In this document: piece after piece, positions 50,759-63,973 of the stretch
How positions within the stretch are numbered: position 1 is the first letter of the stretch
Layout of the letters: every line of letters starts with the position of its first letter
NCBI GenBank assembly: GCA_003956705.1
Contig: QZCP01000208.1
Location: forward strand, 1 to 64,000
Direction of reading: 5' to 3'
Length of the DNA stretch: 64,000 nucleotides
Origin: Brevipalpus yothersi
Taxonomy: Eukaryota; Arthropoda; Arachnida; Trombidiformes; Tenuipalpidae
Made by a program: the position numbers and the translations under genes
The notes under the pieces: generated by a model
Database searches by the model: none
What the model was told of the DNA's origin: nothing
Seen by the model: the letters and a program-made list of their open reading frames with translations, nothing else

Positions 50759-52609
50759 TTATGCCTTAATATCGTTTCCAGTATTTTGGTGAGAAATTGT
50801 TCGCTCTTTGTAGTATATCTCCTCGGTTTCTTTGTCACATAAGAGAAGGAGAATAGCACCAAGGAGAAAAATAGCTGCTCCCCAACCAACTCCATATGCC
50901 CATCCTAATTCCCAAACTTGACGATTACTTTCGTTGAACTCCGCTGCGAAGTAGGCAGGATACACAACCAAGGCGATACTCAAAGAGACAACTGAAATGA
51001 AATGGTAAAATAATCAACTTTGTTTCACTACACAAGAAGGAAATTGGAGATTTCTGAAGAGTGCATCTCATTGGAACCCAAAGAATCTAAAAAAAGGAGA
51101 AGACTAGAGCGATCGGATTGAGTAAGAGAAAGTTAAGAGCATTTCATCCATCTTTACAAAACCTATCCAAGGCTCATGATCTAAGAATGGAATTATATCA
51201 CTAAGGGTATTAGTGTGGCATGCTTTGGATATTGTTGAAAGAGTAGGGAGGAGTAGAGTTAGAAGAGGTTAAAAGGCTCAAATAAAGATGTATTGAGTTT
51301 CCTGATCCTGCTTTTGAAAGATTAAATTCATTTTGTTGAAACGGAAGAATGACCAATACTGTGAAACAATGGAGTGATTGAAAGTAAAACAAGAAAAACA
51401 AGATGATGAGGATGTGGAAGATGGATGGAACCCTGAGGCAATGATGCCTGAAGCTGGTACATATAAAACATGATATCCTCTAATGGACCGTGAAGCTGAT
51501 CAAAGGTTGAATGAGTTATGCATCTTCTATTCTGGACTCTCCACGAAGAGTTATGAATAATAATACTTACAAGCTGCAACCATGGTATACAGTGCGAATC
51601 GATAAAGAGTGTACTTTTTGCGTGCATTTTTGCTACACAAGCCAAAGCCAGTCATAAGTGTAGCGAGAAAATCGAAGAAAAGTCCGATACAACACATGAT
51701 ACCAGAGAGCTCAATATAGACTGTGAAATGAAATAAAAGAGCATTCGAAGTTAAATTAGAGAATTACTGGAAGTGGTATCAATCTGTACAATAGGAAAAT
51801 TAGGTCAAATCTTATAAAGAGAGAGAGAGAGAACAAGAGAGCATGTTTAAAGGGGTAAAGAGGAGTTGAACAGGCGTTCCTGACAGCATCACTCCATTAA
51901 TTTTGATCTTGTTGAAGGGTCTTATGGCTGAATTGTAGATATTCTCACGTCTTCTAATGGTAACGGGGAAAGTGAGTTGTTATCAAGAATAAAAGAGACT
52001 AATTCCACCAGCCAGAAGGTATTTTTGATAGAATAAAAAATTCACAAATGATGCTCATAAATTTGCTGGGAAAGTTATGAGCATTTTTTGGAGGCAAAAT
52101 CATTATCATAAGCAATGGATATATGACTATTGAGCATAATAGGCTAAATTTTTGTCTTCCTCTTTTTCACTATCAATGAACACTTTTCTAAATGGAGACG
52201 TAAAAAAATATATTTACCGGCATCTCTTCCACGATAACAGCCTGGTCCATTATCCAAATTAAAAGGCAATGGTCTTATGGCATCTTCATCGATACAATAT
52301 TCCCACAAACCTTGTCTATACTTATCAGCTGTCAACCAATTTGTACTTGCAATAGCAAGAGTTAAAAGAAATATCACGATTATACCACAAATAAATGCAA
52401 TCACCTGTGATGAGGATGTGAACAAAAAAAAGAAATAGAAGACAAAAATTATTCCAACTGAATCCAATTTTGTTTCCAACTTTATATAATCTATTTTTGC
52501 TCTTTACTCATATCACACACAAACACACGCACAAAAAAGCACAAAAATTTTTCACCTTCAATGGTCTCACAATGGTGACTGTCTCTATGGTGGTAGTGGG
52601 AGCGATCAT
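50759..52609 (-). CDS. TMEM47: TMEM47/VAB-9-type four-pass claudin-superfamily protein
   Basis: Exons on the minus strand: 52556-52609, 52218-52404, 51571-51720 and 50759-50991, in frame, 207 aa (human TMEM47 is 181). The start MIAPTTTIETVTIVRPLK leads into helix 1 (VIAFICGIIVIFLLTLAIAS). The first extracellular loop has NWLTADKYRQGLWEYC and a second cysteine (GPGCYRG), the W-GLW-C-C signature of the PMP22/claudin superfamily. Helices 2 and 3 follow (MCCIGLFFDFLATL; AAFVSLSIALVVYPAYF), then GWAYGVGWGAAIFLLGAILL and a tail with EEIYY. The helix 4 block matches TMEM47/VAB-9, adherens-junction proteins linked to cadherin-catenin and actin. Paralogues within the superfamily are the alternative. 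Confidence 0.82.
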
Positions 52610-53954
52610 TTTGATTGTGAATGACATATGAACAGATGAGCCAATAACTTGATCATCCGAATCAATATGCAAAATTCACATTAATACACACGTACACACA
52701 CAATCAGAGAGATGGAAAAAAAACCAAAAAAACAATTAACAAATCAAACTTCATCCATTCTTGGTACTGTTCAAATGCATTGTATTTTCAGTGAAAATTT
52801 TTCACTTCTGCAATACTAAGCAGCTAGAGGGCACTACTTGTGTATCAAGGATCACCGCCAGGATCGCTACTGTCGAAATCGAACTTAGCGAAGTGATCTT
52901 GAAACGAAAAAAAGTTCTGAACATTCAACTTTCGATCCAGTTAATGAAACGTATGCTTCATAATTCTATCTACTGGAGCCTGTAGGTGGATGAATGATAA
53001 TAATTAATTACAGAAGTTGGAAAATCAAAGTAGAATCTCTCACTTGTTAGAGAGAAAAAGAGGATGAAGAAGAGAGAGAATAAGGGCGAATTTGAATACA
53101 GTAAAAAGTGGAGTATTGATTTGGAAAGGTTATGCTAGGAAGAGGAAAAAGTATTGAATTTATTTTTTTTATGCATTCTTTGATATTTCAATTTTGAGGA
53201 GTGAATAGATACTCATCTGCTGGAAATTGTGTGAATTTTTATGAGTAAAAGAATGTTTTTTCTATTCTAAATTGGACTAGAATAAGGTAGGGAATTCATA
53301 GATGTCACTAGAGCATTCGTGAACTCGATTTACCGTTATGAATCGAAGTGGAAAGTTTCGATCGATTCTAGGCAGCTCTCACTAGAAGCCGAAAGAGTAT
53401 TTCTTCGCATGGCAAAATATTTCACTTGCTGCTATCATCTATCCCGTGCTGTTGGTGAGCCCGAATTGTTCATGTGAATGCTCCTCCATCAAGGGTCGTT
53501 CATCGCCGCATCTTTTCAACTCTTCCTCTACTACTAGCAGCCGTAGCCAGTATATATTCATTGAAAAACTCAGTGATTCGTGTGATACTAAGTCACCAGT
53601 AGTTGTAGCATGTTCATTCATTCGGAAGCTTTTATCAGCATGTTAACTTTTTGGTGAAAGAGCAACATACTCTCTTTTCATCTTTTTCTCTCTCTTTCAA
53701 AAAATACTCAACATTAAAAGTTGACCAAGCATCAGCCATCGATTTGGGAGGAAGCTTCCACGTTCAAGTCAAGTTTCTTAGTTTTCTTCATAAATTGCCT
53801 CTGAGTTTTTTTCTTCCTCTTGTGCTACAAAATATTTCCTCTCCTCTTTCTCCACTCTCAAGCTACGAACTCGAGCTCATGATGCTACTCACCAAAGCTA
53901 AATGTTCATTCTAGCCATCTCTACTGAGGAAAATATTTAAATGAGTATGATTTC

Positions 53955-54029
<75 letters not shown>

Positions 54030-54822
54030 CATCTTTCCTTGTCTCTCTCTCCCTCTCATCGTTCTCACTCTATTTATTCATGAGGAAAGAGAGAAGTAAG
54101 GGAATAGAATTATTCTCTCTCTTTGCCCTCTCTCTCAGAACACATGATGATAGAATGTATGGTAGATAGAGAGAAAGAGAGAAAGAAGAGCAAAGTCGAA
54201 TAGTCTCATGGTGAGAGCAACAATTTGCTTCTCTCTTTCTCTTCTCAAGTGAAGAGGTGAAGTCAAACAAACCAGCCTCAGCCTCACAGATTTACATTGT
54301 CATCATGTTCTATTTTAATAGCTTTCATAGCTTCAAATCTATCTTTAATTGGATTAAAATTTATGTTCATCAATTTTTTTTCTCCTCCTCCTTCTCCTCC
54401 TCCTTCACTCTCTTTTCTCTTCTCTCTAGCGATTAGGGTAACACTGTTGTTAGCCTTGCAAGTATTCTCGAACATTATCAAAGTGAACTCGATTCCCGTG
54501 ACTTTGTTCAGTTGACTAGCAGTAGATGTTTATTGCACTCAACATCACTATTCACAATCAACAGTGACAAAAACATCATCATCATAAATTATCTTCCCTC
54601 ATCCACTCGTATACATGTGTCCACTGTGAGATTGTAAATTGATTGGCATCACTAAATTGTTATCACATTTTGCACCGATATCGTCACAAATATTGTCCAT
54701 TTTTTTGCACATCAAATAATGATAAGCTGTGATCTTCAATCAGCCACTTTGATCTGTTCACGATTGCAATCCACAATTGAACTGACCAACACTATACGTC
54801 AAGTGATTAAATCATCATTCGA
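52610..54822. other. Divergent region between TMEM47-like and WSD-type genes
   Basis: Mostly AT-rich, with a long (CT)n tract at 53952-54016 and further CT/GA-rich sequence to about 54240. A GC-richer stretch at 53400-53650 has short frames on both strands but no domain. The 54500-54820 part is probably the 5' leader of the acyltransferase gene. Confidence 0.5.
53952..54016. repeat. (CT)n microsatellite
   Basis: About 32 CT units with one CCC interruption, followed by further CT-rich sequence. Confidence 0.97.
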
Positions 54823-56176
54823 ATGTACCATTCGACTCCATCCAATAGTTCATCGCACGATAATGTGGACAAAGGGCTTAGCTCAAGTGAAAGTGGTGAA
54901 ATACCGCGACGAAGATACTCAAATCAATCATTATCAGCCAATCGTAATAGTTCGGAAGCCCTATCAAGCCCAAGTCCATCGGCACCATCATCCAAAACGG
55001 CCACATCATCGACATCAAACGCTCAAGGAATGTCCACCGTTGCCAGTCGTAAGCGTAGTCAAGAGTGTTCCATGCCAATCGAAGATATTAGCAGTAATCA
55101 GCCGCAACAGCAGCAAAACAAATCACAAACGGAAACGGAAAACAATAATAACAACAACAATAATAATAATAATTACAACAAATCAACTCGTTCGTTCACA
55201 CTTTCGACAGCATCATCCAAAGTGGCCTATCATGGAATCAAATCTCAGGCCATCAAAAAAATTCAGCATCCATTAGAACGAAGTTTAGCTGAATTTTTTA
55301 TCATCACAGTTGTTTTCACACTCATAGCAATTGTCACTGGTATTCCCATTGTGATTCTATTATTTATCCTGTTGATTCCAGCCTATTTAATTCGAAAATT
55401 ATTTCGATGCCGATGTCATTCTCTTCCACCCACCATGAGTGATCCAACACCAATTGAAACGTATTGGATGTCTAATATTCAGAAAAATAATCACAAACAA
55501 GGTTTCGGAACTTGTGTAATGTATATGGATGGAGGAATCAGTACTGAACAGTTACGTGATGTGATCATGTCTCGGGTTGTTCAAAAACCTGAGATGTCTC
55601 GATTTCGATCGATTGTGAAATATGAAGGTCAGTTTACTTTGAATCATCACTTTGATTCCCTTACTACTTTCCACGTCTTGTAAATACTTAATAGAATATC
55701 ATGGTGTATATCAGATAGATATATGTGGAGGTGTATTTCCATTCTCTTTCTCACTCATCGTTCCAATGATCTAGTAACAGAACAGAACAGAACAGAACAC
55801 AATTGAATCAGATTGAAAGTGTGTCTACATTGTATGTGAGTCAATGTGTGTATAAGTGTGTCTTTGAATTTGATCTTCTTCATACACATCAAATGCAAAT
55901 CTTTTACCTCTTTTTGACTTTGATGGAACGATTTCGGCATCAGTGAACTTTGAGATGTTCGATCATTTTCAACATGACTTGACAGCATCCATTTCAGGCC
56001 AGTTAAGTGAGAGAGAGAAAGATAGACTTCCAAAGAGGTGAACAAGATGAAAAGAAGAAGACGAGGAAGATGAAAAAGAGTAAGAGCAGTAGTAAGGTTG
56101 TGTTAGCAGGCAGGAATCGTAGTATCAGAAAGGAAGAGGAAAATATCTTCCGGCAAAGAAAATGTAAACCATAAGC

Positions 56177-56207
<31 letters not shown>

Positions 56208-56439
56208 TGAGAATTGAATGGTCGGAAGATGCAAATAAACCAGCAAGTGTCACTTTTTTGTTCAACTCTATTTTTGACTATTCAAATGATTCAATGATCA
56301 TGATAGCGTCTTTTGTTTTGAAAAATATCCTCTTTTCAACAAGATCATGCCCTCTGGTTCAAAATTGAATATATTTCAAAAGCTCTACACACTTTATTCT
56401 TACTTTTGCATGATATATTGAAAGTGTATTGAGGAGAAA

Positions 56440-56475
<36 letters not shown>

Positions 56476-57274
56476 TTCTGTTGAATTTCTTTTGCCATGA
56501 ATACTCATCTCTTACACACAAACAAAATTCGATGCTGGTTACCAGGTTATGCTATCAGTAAACAGTAGAGCAATTCGAGCAATACAAATCAACCGATTTT
56601 CTACTCATTGACTATCCCACCATGATAACATCTCAAGTATAACGGTAGTTTTTTTATTGATACAGTTGTTCGAAGGAAAATTTCTCTTTTCTTTTCCTTC
56701 CCTCAAAATGAACACCAAACTATTGGTCTCATTTTTTCCGTACAACATTCTAATTTCAATCTCCTTCGAGAATGTCAAACGAAATATTGTGTGACATATA
56801 AGCTGAACTTTGATGTTCAATAAATATATCATCATTCTGAGTATATTAGGTCATAAAGGCTCACCTGTTTGAATAAGGCTCAGGATAATTTGAAAAAGAA
56901 GGAAGAAAGATCTTTTCTTTCTCCTTCAATTGATAATTTTATACTTCCCATCAGAGTAGATGTATTTTATCGATTACCTGGAGAAAATAAATCATAACAT
57001 GCATCAGAATGAATCAATTTTGTATGCTTATCATCATAAGCATCATTTTTATCATAAGCCTTTTCACAAACCAACTATTTCTTGTTAACGATGAACGGAA
57101 TCATTATTTCTGCCCAAGGCACACAGTGGAAACCCTACATATATGTGTATGTGTATGAAGTCTGGTATGGTTAATTCGTCGATCCGGTCGATGAGAGGAA
57201 ATCTCCATCTCTCCAGGTTGCATCAAACAACATGCAACTCCAAGCATCTCTCACATCACAGCATCCGCATCACT

Positions 57275-57308
<34 letters not shown>

Positions 57309-57566
57309 TGCCTCTCTTTTCTTACTCTTTCTCTCTTGCATCTTGTCTTTCCTTCTTTTTTCCTTATCACCAAGAACACTGTTCGAATATCTATCCCAAG
57401 CTATTTACTTTCGAAATCGATCAGGTTCACCAGGTTTGCCTTTCGCTCCTCATGTTTCCTGTAACCACAATTTTACCATCTCTGCACTGAGGAAGGATGC
57501 GGAGACAGCAAAATATGAAGATGAAAATTGTATTGAATGAAGGAAACAGAGGAAAGGAGAAAGATG

Positions 57567-57625
<59 letters not shown>

Positions 57626-58099
57626 GAAAGAATAAGAAGGTAGCAAAATGGGAGGAAAACAAATGCAAAAGAAGAAAAGAAAAAGCAGATACAGAGGTAG
57701 TAACGAATATAACGAGAATAATGAGCATAAAAGTGGAAAAGGAAAGAAGAAATCGAAAATATGAATGGATTCACTTTGGGAAAGATATTGAACAGGGTTT
57801 TCTCATCTTTTATATCTTTACTTTTTTTGCATTCTCATCTTTTGCCCCCCCCTATATAGATGGAATAGAGAATAAAAAAATGGATGGATGCGAGGAAAAG
57901 AGAAAGAGAGGTGGAAAGAGAGAAGAAATTTCCCCTCAAATTCAGTGCCTAATATTTCAATGGTTTGACCTCCATCTTCTACCTTTGAAGAAAAATCTCA
58001 CCCATCATCCATGTAAGAGATGTATCTATCAGAAGAATTTGATAGGATCAACTCTTGCCTACTCTTTCAGCATCCCAACCACTCGCCATTCATCTTGAT

Positions 58100-58161
<62 letters not shown>

Positions 58162-58298
58162 GTTGCCTTCCTCTTGAGTCTCCATCAGTAACCATCGAGG
58201 CGTCATAACGAGAAAGTGATGGGAAAGAATGTTGTGGAGAGATGGAGAGAAAAAAGGGTCATGAAATGATGAGCAGAAAAAAATCAAAGTGATGGTCA

Positions 58299-58356
<58 letters not shown>

Positions 58357-61068
58357 AAGGATGAAAAAGAAGGGATAGATGGATGGATGAAGGGAAGGTA
58401 GAGAGAAAAAGAAAAGAATGTGAAAGATCTTGTGATCGGATTATCTAAATCGAGATTATTGTTTTCCAAAGTTAGCGTAGGTTTTCACTGTAGAAACTTT
58501 GCTTATTTCCTTAGATTTTGTCTCCTTTGTTCGATATTCTATTCTTTTTCCACTCGATGACCTTTATCACTCCAACTCACTATCAGAAATAGAGTATAGA
58601 TAAATACCGGCAATAAAGAAGCTTGCGTGCTTGGTTAACATAAACAGGCTTGCTATACGCAAGGAATTGAAAAGATTTCCGTGCTTTATTTGAATGCTCT
58701 ATTCAACCCATCAATAATCATGGTGACGATTTGCTTCCTCTTTCTTCCTCTTTCTCTCTCTTTTCATCTTCATCTTTCACAGTAAGCTAAATGAAAATCA
58801 TCCAACAAATCATTCAGATGGACCGACTGACACTAGTTGTTGCATCATTACTTCTATTCAATCCACTGTATCCAATTTGTATCATGAACTTCTCTCTTTA
58901 CTTCCAACTTCTCCCTGTGTGTTGGAATTTTTTCCATCAGAATGCTATCAATATTCTTTCCACTGATTACAGTCTGCTCAATCGATTCATTCAATTTTTG
59001 TTTTTCTACTCTCTCTCTCTCTCTCTATCTGAGCCTCCGATTTGAGTGAATAGCTATTGAGAGTAGAAAGTTGAAAAAAATTTACAAATTGAATGGATTT
59101 TATGTGTAATACTATGCCAGAGAGCTATGAAATAAGATATGAAATGCAGATATAAATTTATATCTATCATTTTTCATCATCCAAATTCCTTTTCCAATGA
59201 TTATATCGCTTCATTATTCTCGTTATGAATAGATCACGATGAATTGACGATGATAAGTTGGATTCTCAGTTGAAAAGATAATCTCTCTCTCTCTCTCTCT
59301 CCTCTCTAACAGGCCTACTCAGAGCTCCAGTATGGAATCAGCTTTCATTTGAACAATTTTCAATTGATAATCAAATTATTGAGGACACTGTTCTACATAG
59401 CCGATCCGAACTGAAACGACACTTGCTACATATCCAGTCCACAAGTATTCCCGATTCTCTGCCTCCATGGCAAATTCGACGCTGTTTTGCTCCATATCTT
59501 AATCAAGTGATACTTATTCTTCGTATTCATCAGTCCATTATTGATGGCGTTGGATTAGCTCGCATTTTGATACAATATTTAGCCGATCAATCTCCACCCA
59601 AAACAACCACTTTTATTCGTACCACACAAGGTACCACAGCAATTACCGGTTACTTTAAACCTCGATTTGGTGGTGTTAATTTCACAGTTAATCTTTTTCA
59701 TGCTGCTATTGTTGGTCCGTTAACTTTTATTCTATGGTTGATTTGGTCTTTTACCAAAAGAAAAGCAAACTATTTGAAGGGTTTCAAAAATTCTGTATTA
59801 AATGTTAACATTGAAGGCTCACAATCTCTGGATAATCTTAGTATGGTTAATAATATATCATCATCATGCAATCGATCCAGCTCATCCATTAAAACATACC
59901 AAAGTGAATATGTACCCGAAAAATCTATCCATTGGACTCAAGTGGATCTAACAAAAGTAAATCGAATCAAGCAAGTTACTAGGTGCTGTCTAAATGATGT
60001 GATAATGGCCGCTATAACCGGTAAGTAACAGCCTATTTGACTGAGCAAAATTGTTTCCACATTTTCGAGAGAATACAAACAGAACACTCACACAAGTCAA
60101 TACCTTTAAGTCTTGGTAACAGGTGAGAATACTTGTGGAAATACAATTTCGTACGAGGGTGAGAAAGAGAGAAAGAGAGGAAGAGAGAGGAATAGAAAAA
60201 ATGGAGGAATAAAAGAATCAAGAGGTTAATTATCTCCTGAAATCTGATTCTTTTTTTCTAAATTTAAAATTCATTGGAGCATTGATTGTACACACATGAC
60301 ATGGTATACAGATCAATACACTGAGCTGTGATAGTGAGCAAAAAATACCTTCCAGACAAAGAATGCAAACAATATTTCTCAAGCTCCATTCCATATTCCA
60401 GTTATCGAACTATTTATTCGAGATGGTGTATGAGCTATGAGTATTCTTTCACTCTCCTTTCGAATGCGTATGAATATATATTCAAGAATAAAATGTGTGT
60501 TGGATGCTGGAAAAAACCGGAGAAGAAATGAATCTCTCACTTTTTTTGCTCATCTTTTTTCACCTTATTCCGTTATTCTCTTTCGCCTTTTTTCATGTTA
60601 AGCTGTAAGCCTTTTCTTCTCTCTTCTCTTCTCTCTTCTCTTCTCTCTTCTCTTCTCTCTTCTCTTCTCTCTCTCTCTTTTCTCTTTCCTCAAGATAGCG
60701 AAGCGACTGATCCTTGTGTAATCAAGTTTCAGTTCCTTCCTTTCTATTTCCATCAACTTTGCTACTTATTTCCATTATTATTCTGAGATAGACAGAGAAA
60801 GAGAGAGAGAGAGAGGAGAGAAAAACTTTCTTGAGGTTTAATGAAAGTGTTTGTGTGTGAGTATGTATACAAGAGATGAAAAAAATGAGAAGTGAGAAGA
60901 AAAAAATTTCCTTAACTAAGTTTAACATTTCGATTTATTTGCATAGGACTTCCGAGAGTATTTCCATGAGGACTTTGAATGAGATTAATTTCCAACACCT
61001 TAATTTTGTGCCCATGATAAACTTGTACATTCTCATCAACAAGAATAGAAATTTTCAATTTTTTCTTA

Positions 61069-61138
<70 letters not shown>

Positions 61139-62315
61139 TTCTTACCTCTGTTCAATTACTTTTGTTATAACTTTATTATGCTAGATTTTCTTCTCTAATC
61201 TGGATTATGTTTTCCTCTACTCTTTTTCTCGTTCTCTTCCTCTTTCTCGCCGATTATTGTCTATTTGAAATGAAAAAAATTTTTCCAACAATTTCATCTG
61301 TCTCATGTCTTCATCTCTCTTTATTTCACTAACAAGCTAAAATGTAAGGGCTGAACAGCTCCAGATTAAAATAGATGACTATGAATCCAATAAGAATATC
61401 TAGACTAATAAGCATACCCATAAAAGACAGACAAATCTGCTTTTCTCAAAAGTCAACTCCAATGTGGCCATGTAATTTCTATCCTCTTGATTCCATTGGA
61501 ATCATCATCTCATCACAATAGAATCAGATGTGGAATAAATTGATTATCATGATTCATTGGGAAAACCTTTGAATGGATTCTTTCTTCGTCTACAATTGCC
61601 TCATTTTGGAAAGAGAATCCTCCTTCCCAATACCATTGTTAGTCATGATCTATTTACCGGAGAGATGACTCTTTTTCTCTCTTCTTATTTGTCTGTAAAC
61701 TAATTTAAAAATCTTCCCAGTAAGCATTTAAATTGTGAATTTTTCCTTTTTCTTCTTTTTTTTCTTATCAAAACAACTGCCGGCTCGTAAATTCATTGGA
61801 TAATCATCATTATATTCTTCATTCCTTCTCCTTTTCTCCTCCCACACTTTCCGATTTTCCATATATACACACAATTTTACATAGGTGCCCTTCGTCAGTG
61901 TATGTGTATTCATGGACAAATATTCAATCCGCCTGAAATTGGAATATCATTGCCTGTGGATATTAGATCAGTAAATGATACCGAAGGTGAAGTTGTTGGA
62001 TCTCATTTTGTGATGCTACCTTCTCCACTTCCAACCAATATTGAAGGTGAGTATTAATAATGGCAATAGTAATGGTGGCAGTTGTTATCTAATTCTACTC
62101 TATAGTAGGAGGAATACTCTTCACCCATCATGTGTGTGTGTGTGTGAATGTGATCTGATCATAAAAGTTAATCGGATATGATTATAATTTCTTTCCTTTC
62201 ACGTTCAGATGATTTATCATTACGATGGGCAGCTCAATTTTCGAAAAGTTCACTCTTGTTTCGCTGTCAAAGCATTAATGATAATGATAGAAGATCACCA
62301 TCTGGGCAGCTTAAG
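54823..62315 (+). CDS. Wax synthase/diacylglycerol acyltransferase (WSD-type), 3' end not found
   Basis: Exons 54823-55627, 59313-60020, 61885-62046 and probably 62209-62315 join in frame to about 594 residues; the last donor (GTTAAG) is less sure and the C-terminus lies further right. Residues 1-150 are Ser/Thr-rich with a run of ten asparagines (about 107-116). A long hydrophobic segment at about 157-189 is followed by a condensation-type acyltransferase fold: PTPIETYWMSN, then RAPVWNQLSF, and the active-site motif RIHQSIIDGVG (H341, D346, G347). A second hydrophobic stretch (AAIVGPLTFILWLIWSF) and LPVDIRSVNDTEGE of the C-terminal half follow. WSD enzymes esterify fatty alcohols or diacylglycerol with acyl-CoA at the ER. 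The motif has Ile in place of the first His of HHxxxDG; the catalytic second His is kept. Confidence 0.85.
57570..57621. repeat. (GA)n microsatellite
   Basis: About 26 GA units; a shorter CT run lies 260 bp upstream at 57284-57308. Confidence 0.97.
58103..58159. repeat. (CT)n microsatellite
   Basis: About 28 CT units, facing a GA tract 140 bp downstream. Confidence 0.97.
58302..58351. repeat. (GA)n microsatellite
   Basis: About 25 GA units, complementary to the CT tract at 58103-58159 on the same transcript. Confidence 0.97.
60613..60680. repeat. CT-rich tandem array, 12-bp period
   Basis: A unit of TCTCTTCTCTTC is repeated about five times before grading into plain CT repeats. Confidence 0.85.
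61073..61134. repeat. (CT)n microsatellite
   Basis: About 31 CT units inside WSD intron 2. Confidence 0.97.
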
Positions 62316-63520
62316 GTTAAGATTTTGGAAAACTATTTAGCTGAGCTGTTATATCTATCGAGTAGAAGAGAGAAAGATAGGAAAAATGGGTAAAAATCTT
62401 CCGCTAATCGTCTTAAATGAATTTGTACCTCATCTTATGGACTAAAAGTCGATAAGCAGGAATATAGAGAAGCCTTACACGTTGACCAATATAGCTTTTA
62501 TCAAAGGTGTTGATCTTGATGGAATTATCTTGAACAAGTATTCCGAAAAAAAAATTCTTTTTTCGTAGCCAAAATAAATTCTTACTTCAATTTAAAGTGA
62601 TAAAATCGATTCTTTCAAAACGTTTTGTGGGTGAAATTTTTCTCGCAATCCTTGAAAGTGAAGATCATTTTACTTATTCTTTTTTCTATCTTTCTCTTTC
62701 TCTCTCTCTCACTCACATGATAAAAGAATCTAAATTGAGCTCAAATTCTCACCATTGAGATAGTATATTAGCCAATGAATGACCATCAGCAATCTATTTT
62801 CTTACTTTCTTAGAAAAAGAAATTCCTCAGATTGGTTCTAGTAGTAGTAATAGTAGTAGTAAGGAATATGGCAACCTTTTTCGCAAACCAATATTCCCAC
62901 CAATTTGAGTCTAGAATACACACACATTCTATACCCTATCATCATCGTGATTATCGAGAATAGTATGTTCGAAACACTGGATTCTCCACCCAGACAGGCT
63001 ATAATACAGCTTCATTTGACAAACTTGTGAACGATGATAGGAGTTACATGTTGTTATATTTTTCTCACCGAATATGCCTTAAATCCTCCATATAACATCA
63101 TCATACAGGGGAATTGATTCTTAGTTATATCCATCAATTTTCTCGAATGAAAATCATCGTGCATAAATACATGTATATACATACATACTCACCCACACAC
63201 ACAACAAACATGCAAACAATCTTCATCCACCCCCAAAACAAGACCCACTCGCTCAATCTTTCTTTCTTGCTTGCTTTCTTGTTGGATTCCTGGTGGATTG
63301 ATTTTCTTGATTCTTGTATGCCCTGCATGCCAAGTGATCCTTCACGAGCAAATATCTTTCTTCTTCTTCTTCTTCTTCTTTATCCGTTGATAGGAGAGAG
63401 AGGGGAAAAGAAAACGGTATTATTGGATGTCATCACTTGAGAATCCAATAAACTTGCGATAATATTGCTCCAGGAATATACATTCAACCTTATCTCAGTC
63501 CTTCTTAGGTCCATCTTCTG

Positions 63521-63626
<106 letters not shown>

Positions 63627-63913
63627 CTCTCTCCAGTTGCCTTACTTCCGTGTCCATCAGCGACGAAGTTATGTTCTTGTCAGTTCCACTCTGGTTCCTT
63701 GATCGATCCGAGCATTTCGAGAAAATAATTTCAATAGTTGTTAGATCTTGCTTCTTTTTTTCTCTCTCTCTCTCTCAGTTTCTTCCTCTCTTTCTTATTC
63801 CATTCGGATATTCCGGTGAACATTGAACATCTTCACTGTCTTGGAGAAGTCTTTGTTTGCCCCCATCAAACTAATCACTGCACCAAGAGAGCAATAAAAT
63901 AAGAAAGACTGAG

Positions 63914-63919
<6 letters not shown>

Positions 63920-63970
<51 letters not shown>
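63920..63970. repeat. (GA)n microsatellite
   Basis: About 25 GA units, complementary to the CT tract 310 bp upstream. Confidence 0.97.

Positions 63971-63973
<3 letters not shown>

Larger units (their letters stand above)
55628..59312. other. Intron 1 of the WSD-type gene
   Basis: 3.7 kb rich in GA and CT tracts (56182-56201, 56443-56471, 57284-57308, 57570-57621, 58103-58159, 58302-58351) and a short CAGAA pentamer array at about 55777-55800. The open frames here are products of these repeats. No nested gene is recognised. Confidence 0.6.
60021..61884. other. Intron 2 of the WSD-type gene
   Basis: 1.9 kb holding a 12-bp-period CT-rich array (about 60613-60680) and a (CT)n tract (61073-61134). 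Open frames inside are low-complexity. No other gene is seen. Confidence 0.6.

Noticed and set aside
53439..53646. Overlapping short frames on both strands in a GC-richer stretch
   Set aside because: Neither begins with a convincing ATG nor shows a domain or splice signals.
54719..55276. 185-codon plus-strand frame overlapping the WSD first exon
   Set aside because: It is a shadow in another frame; the 54823-55627 frame carries the membrane segment and acyltransferase start and splices correctly.
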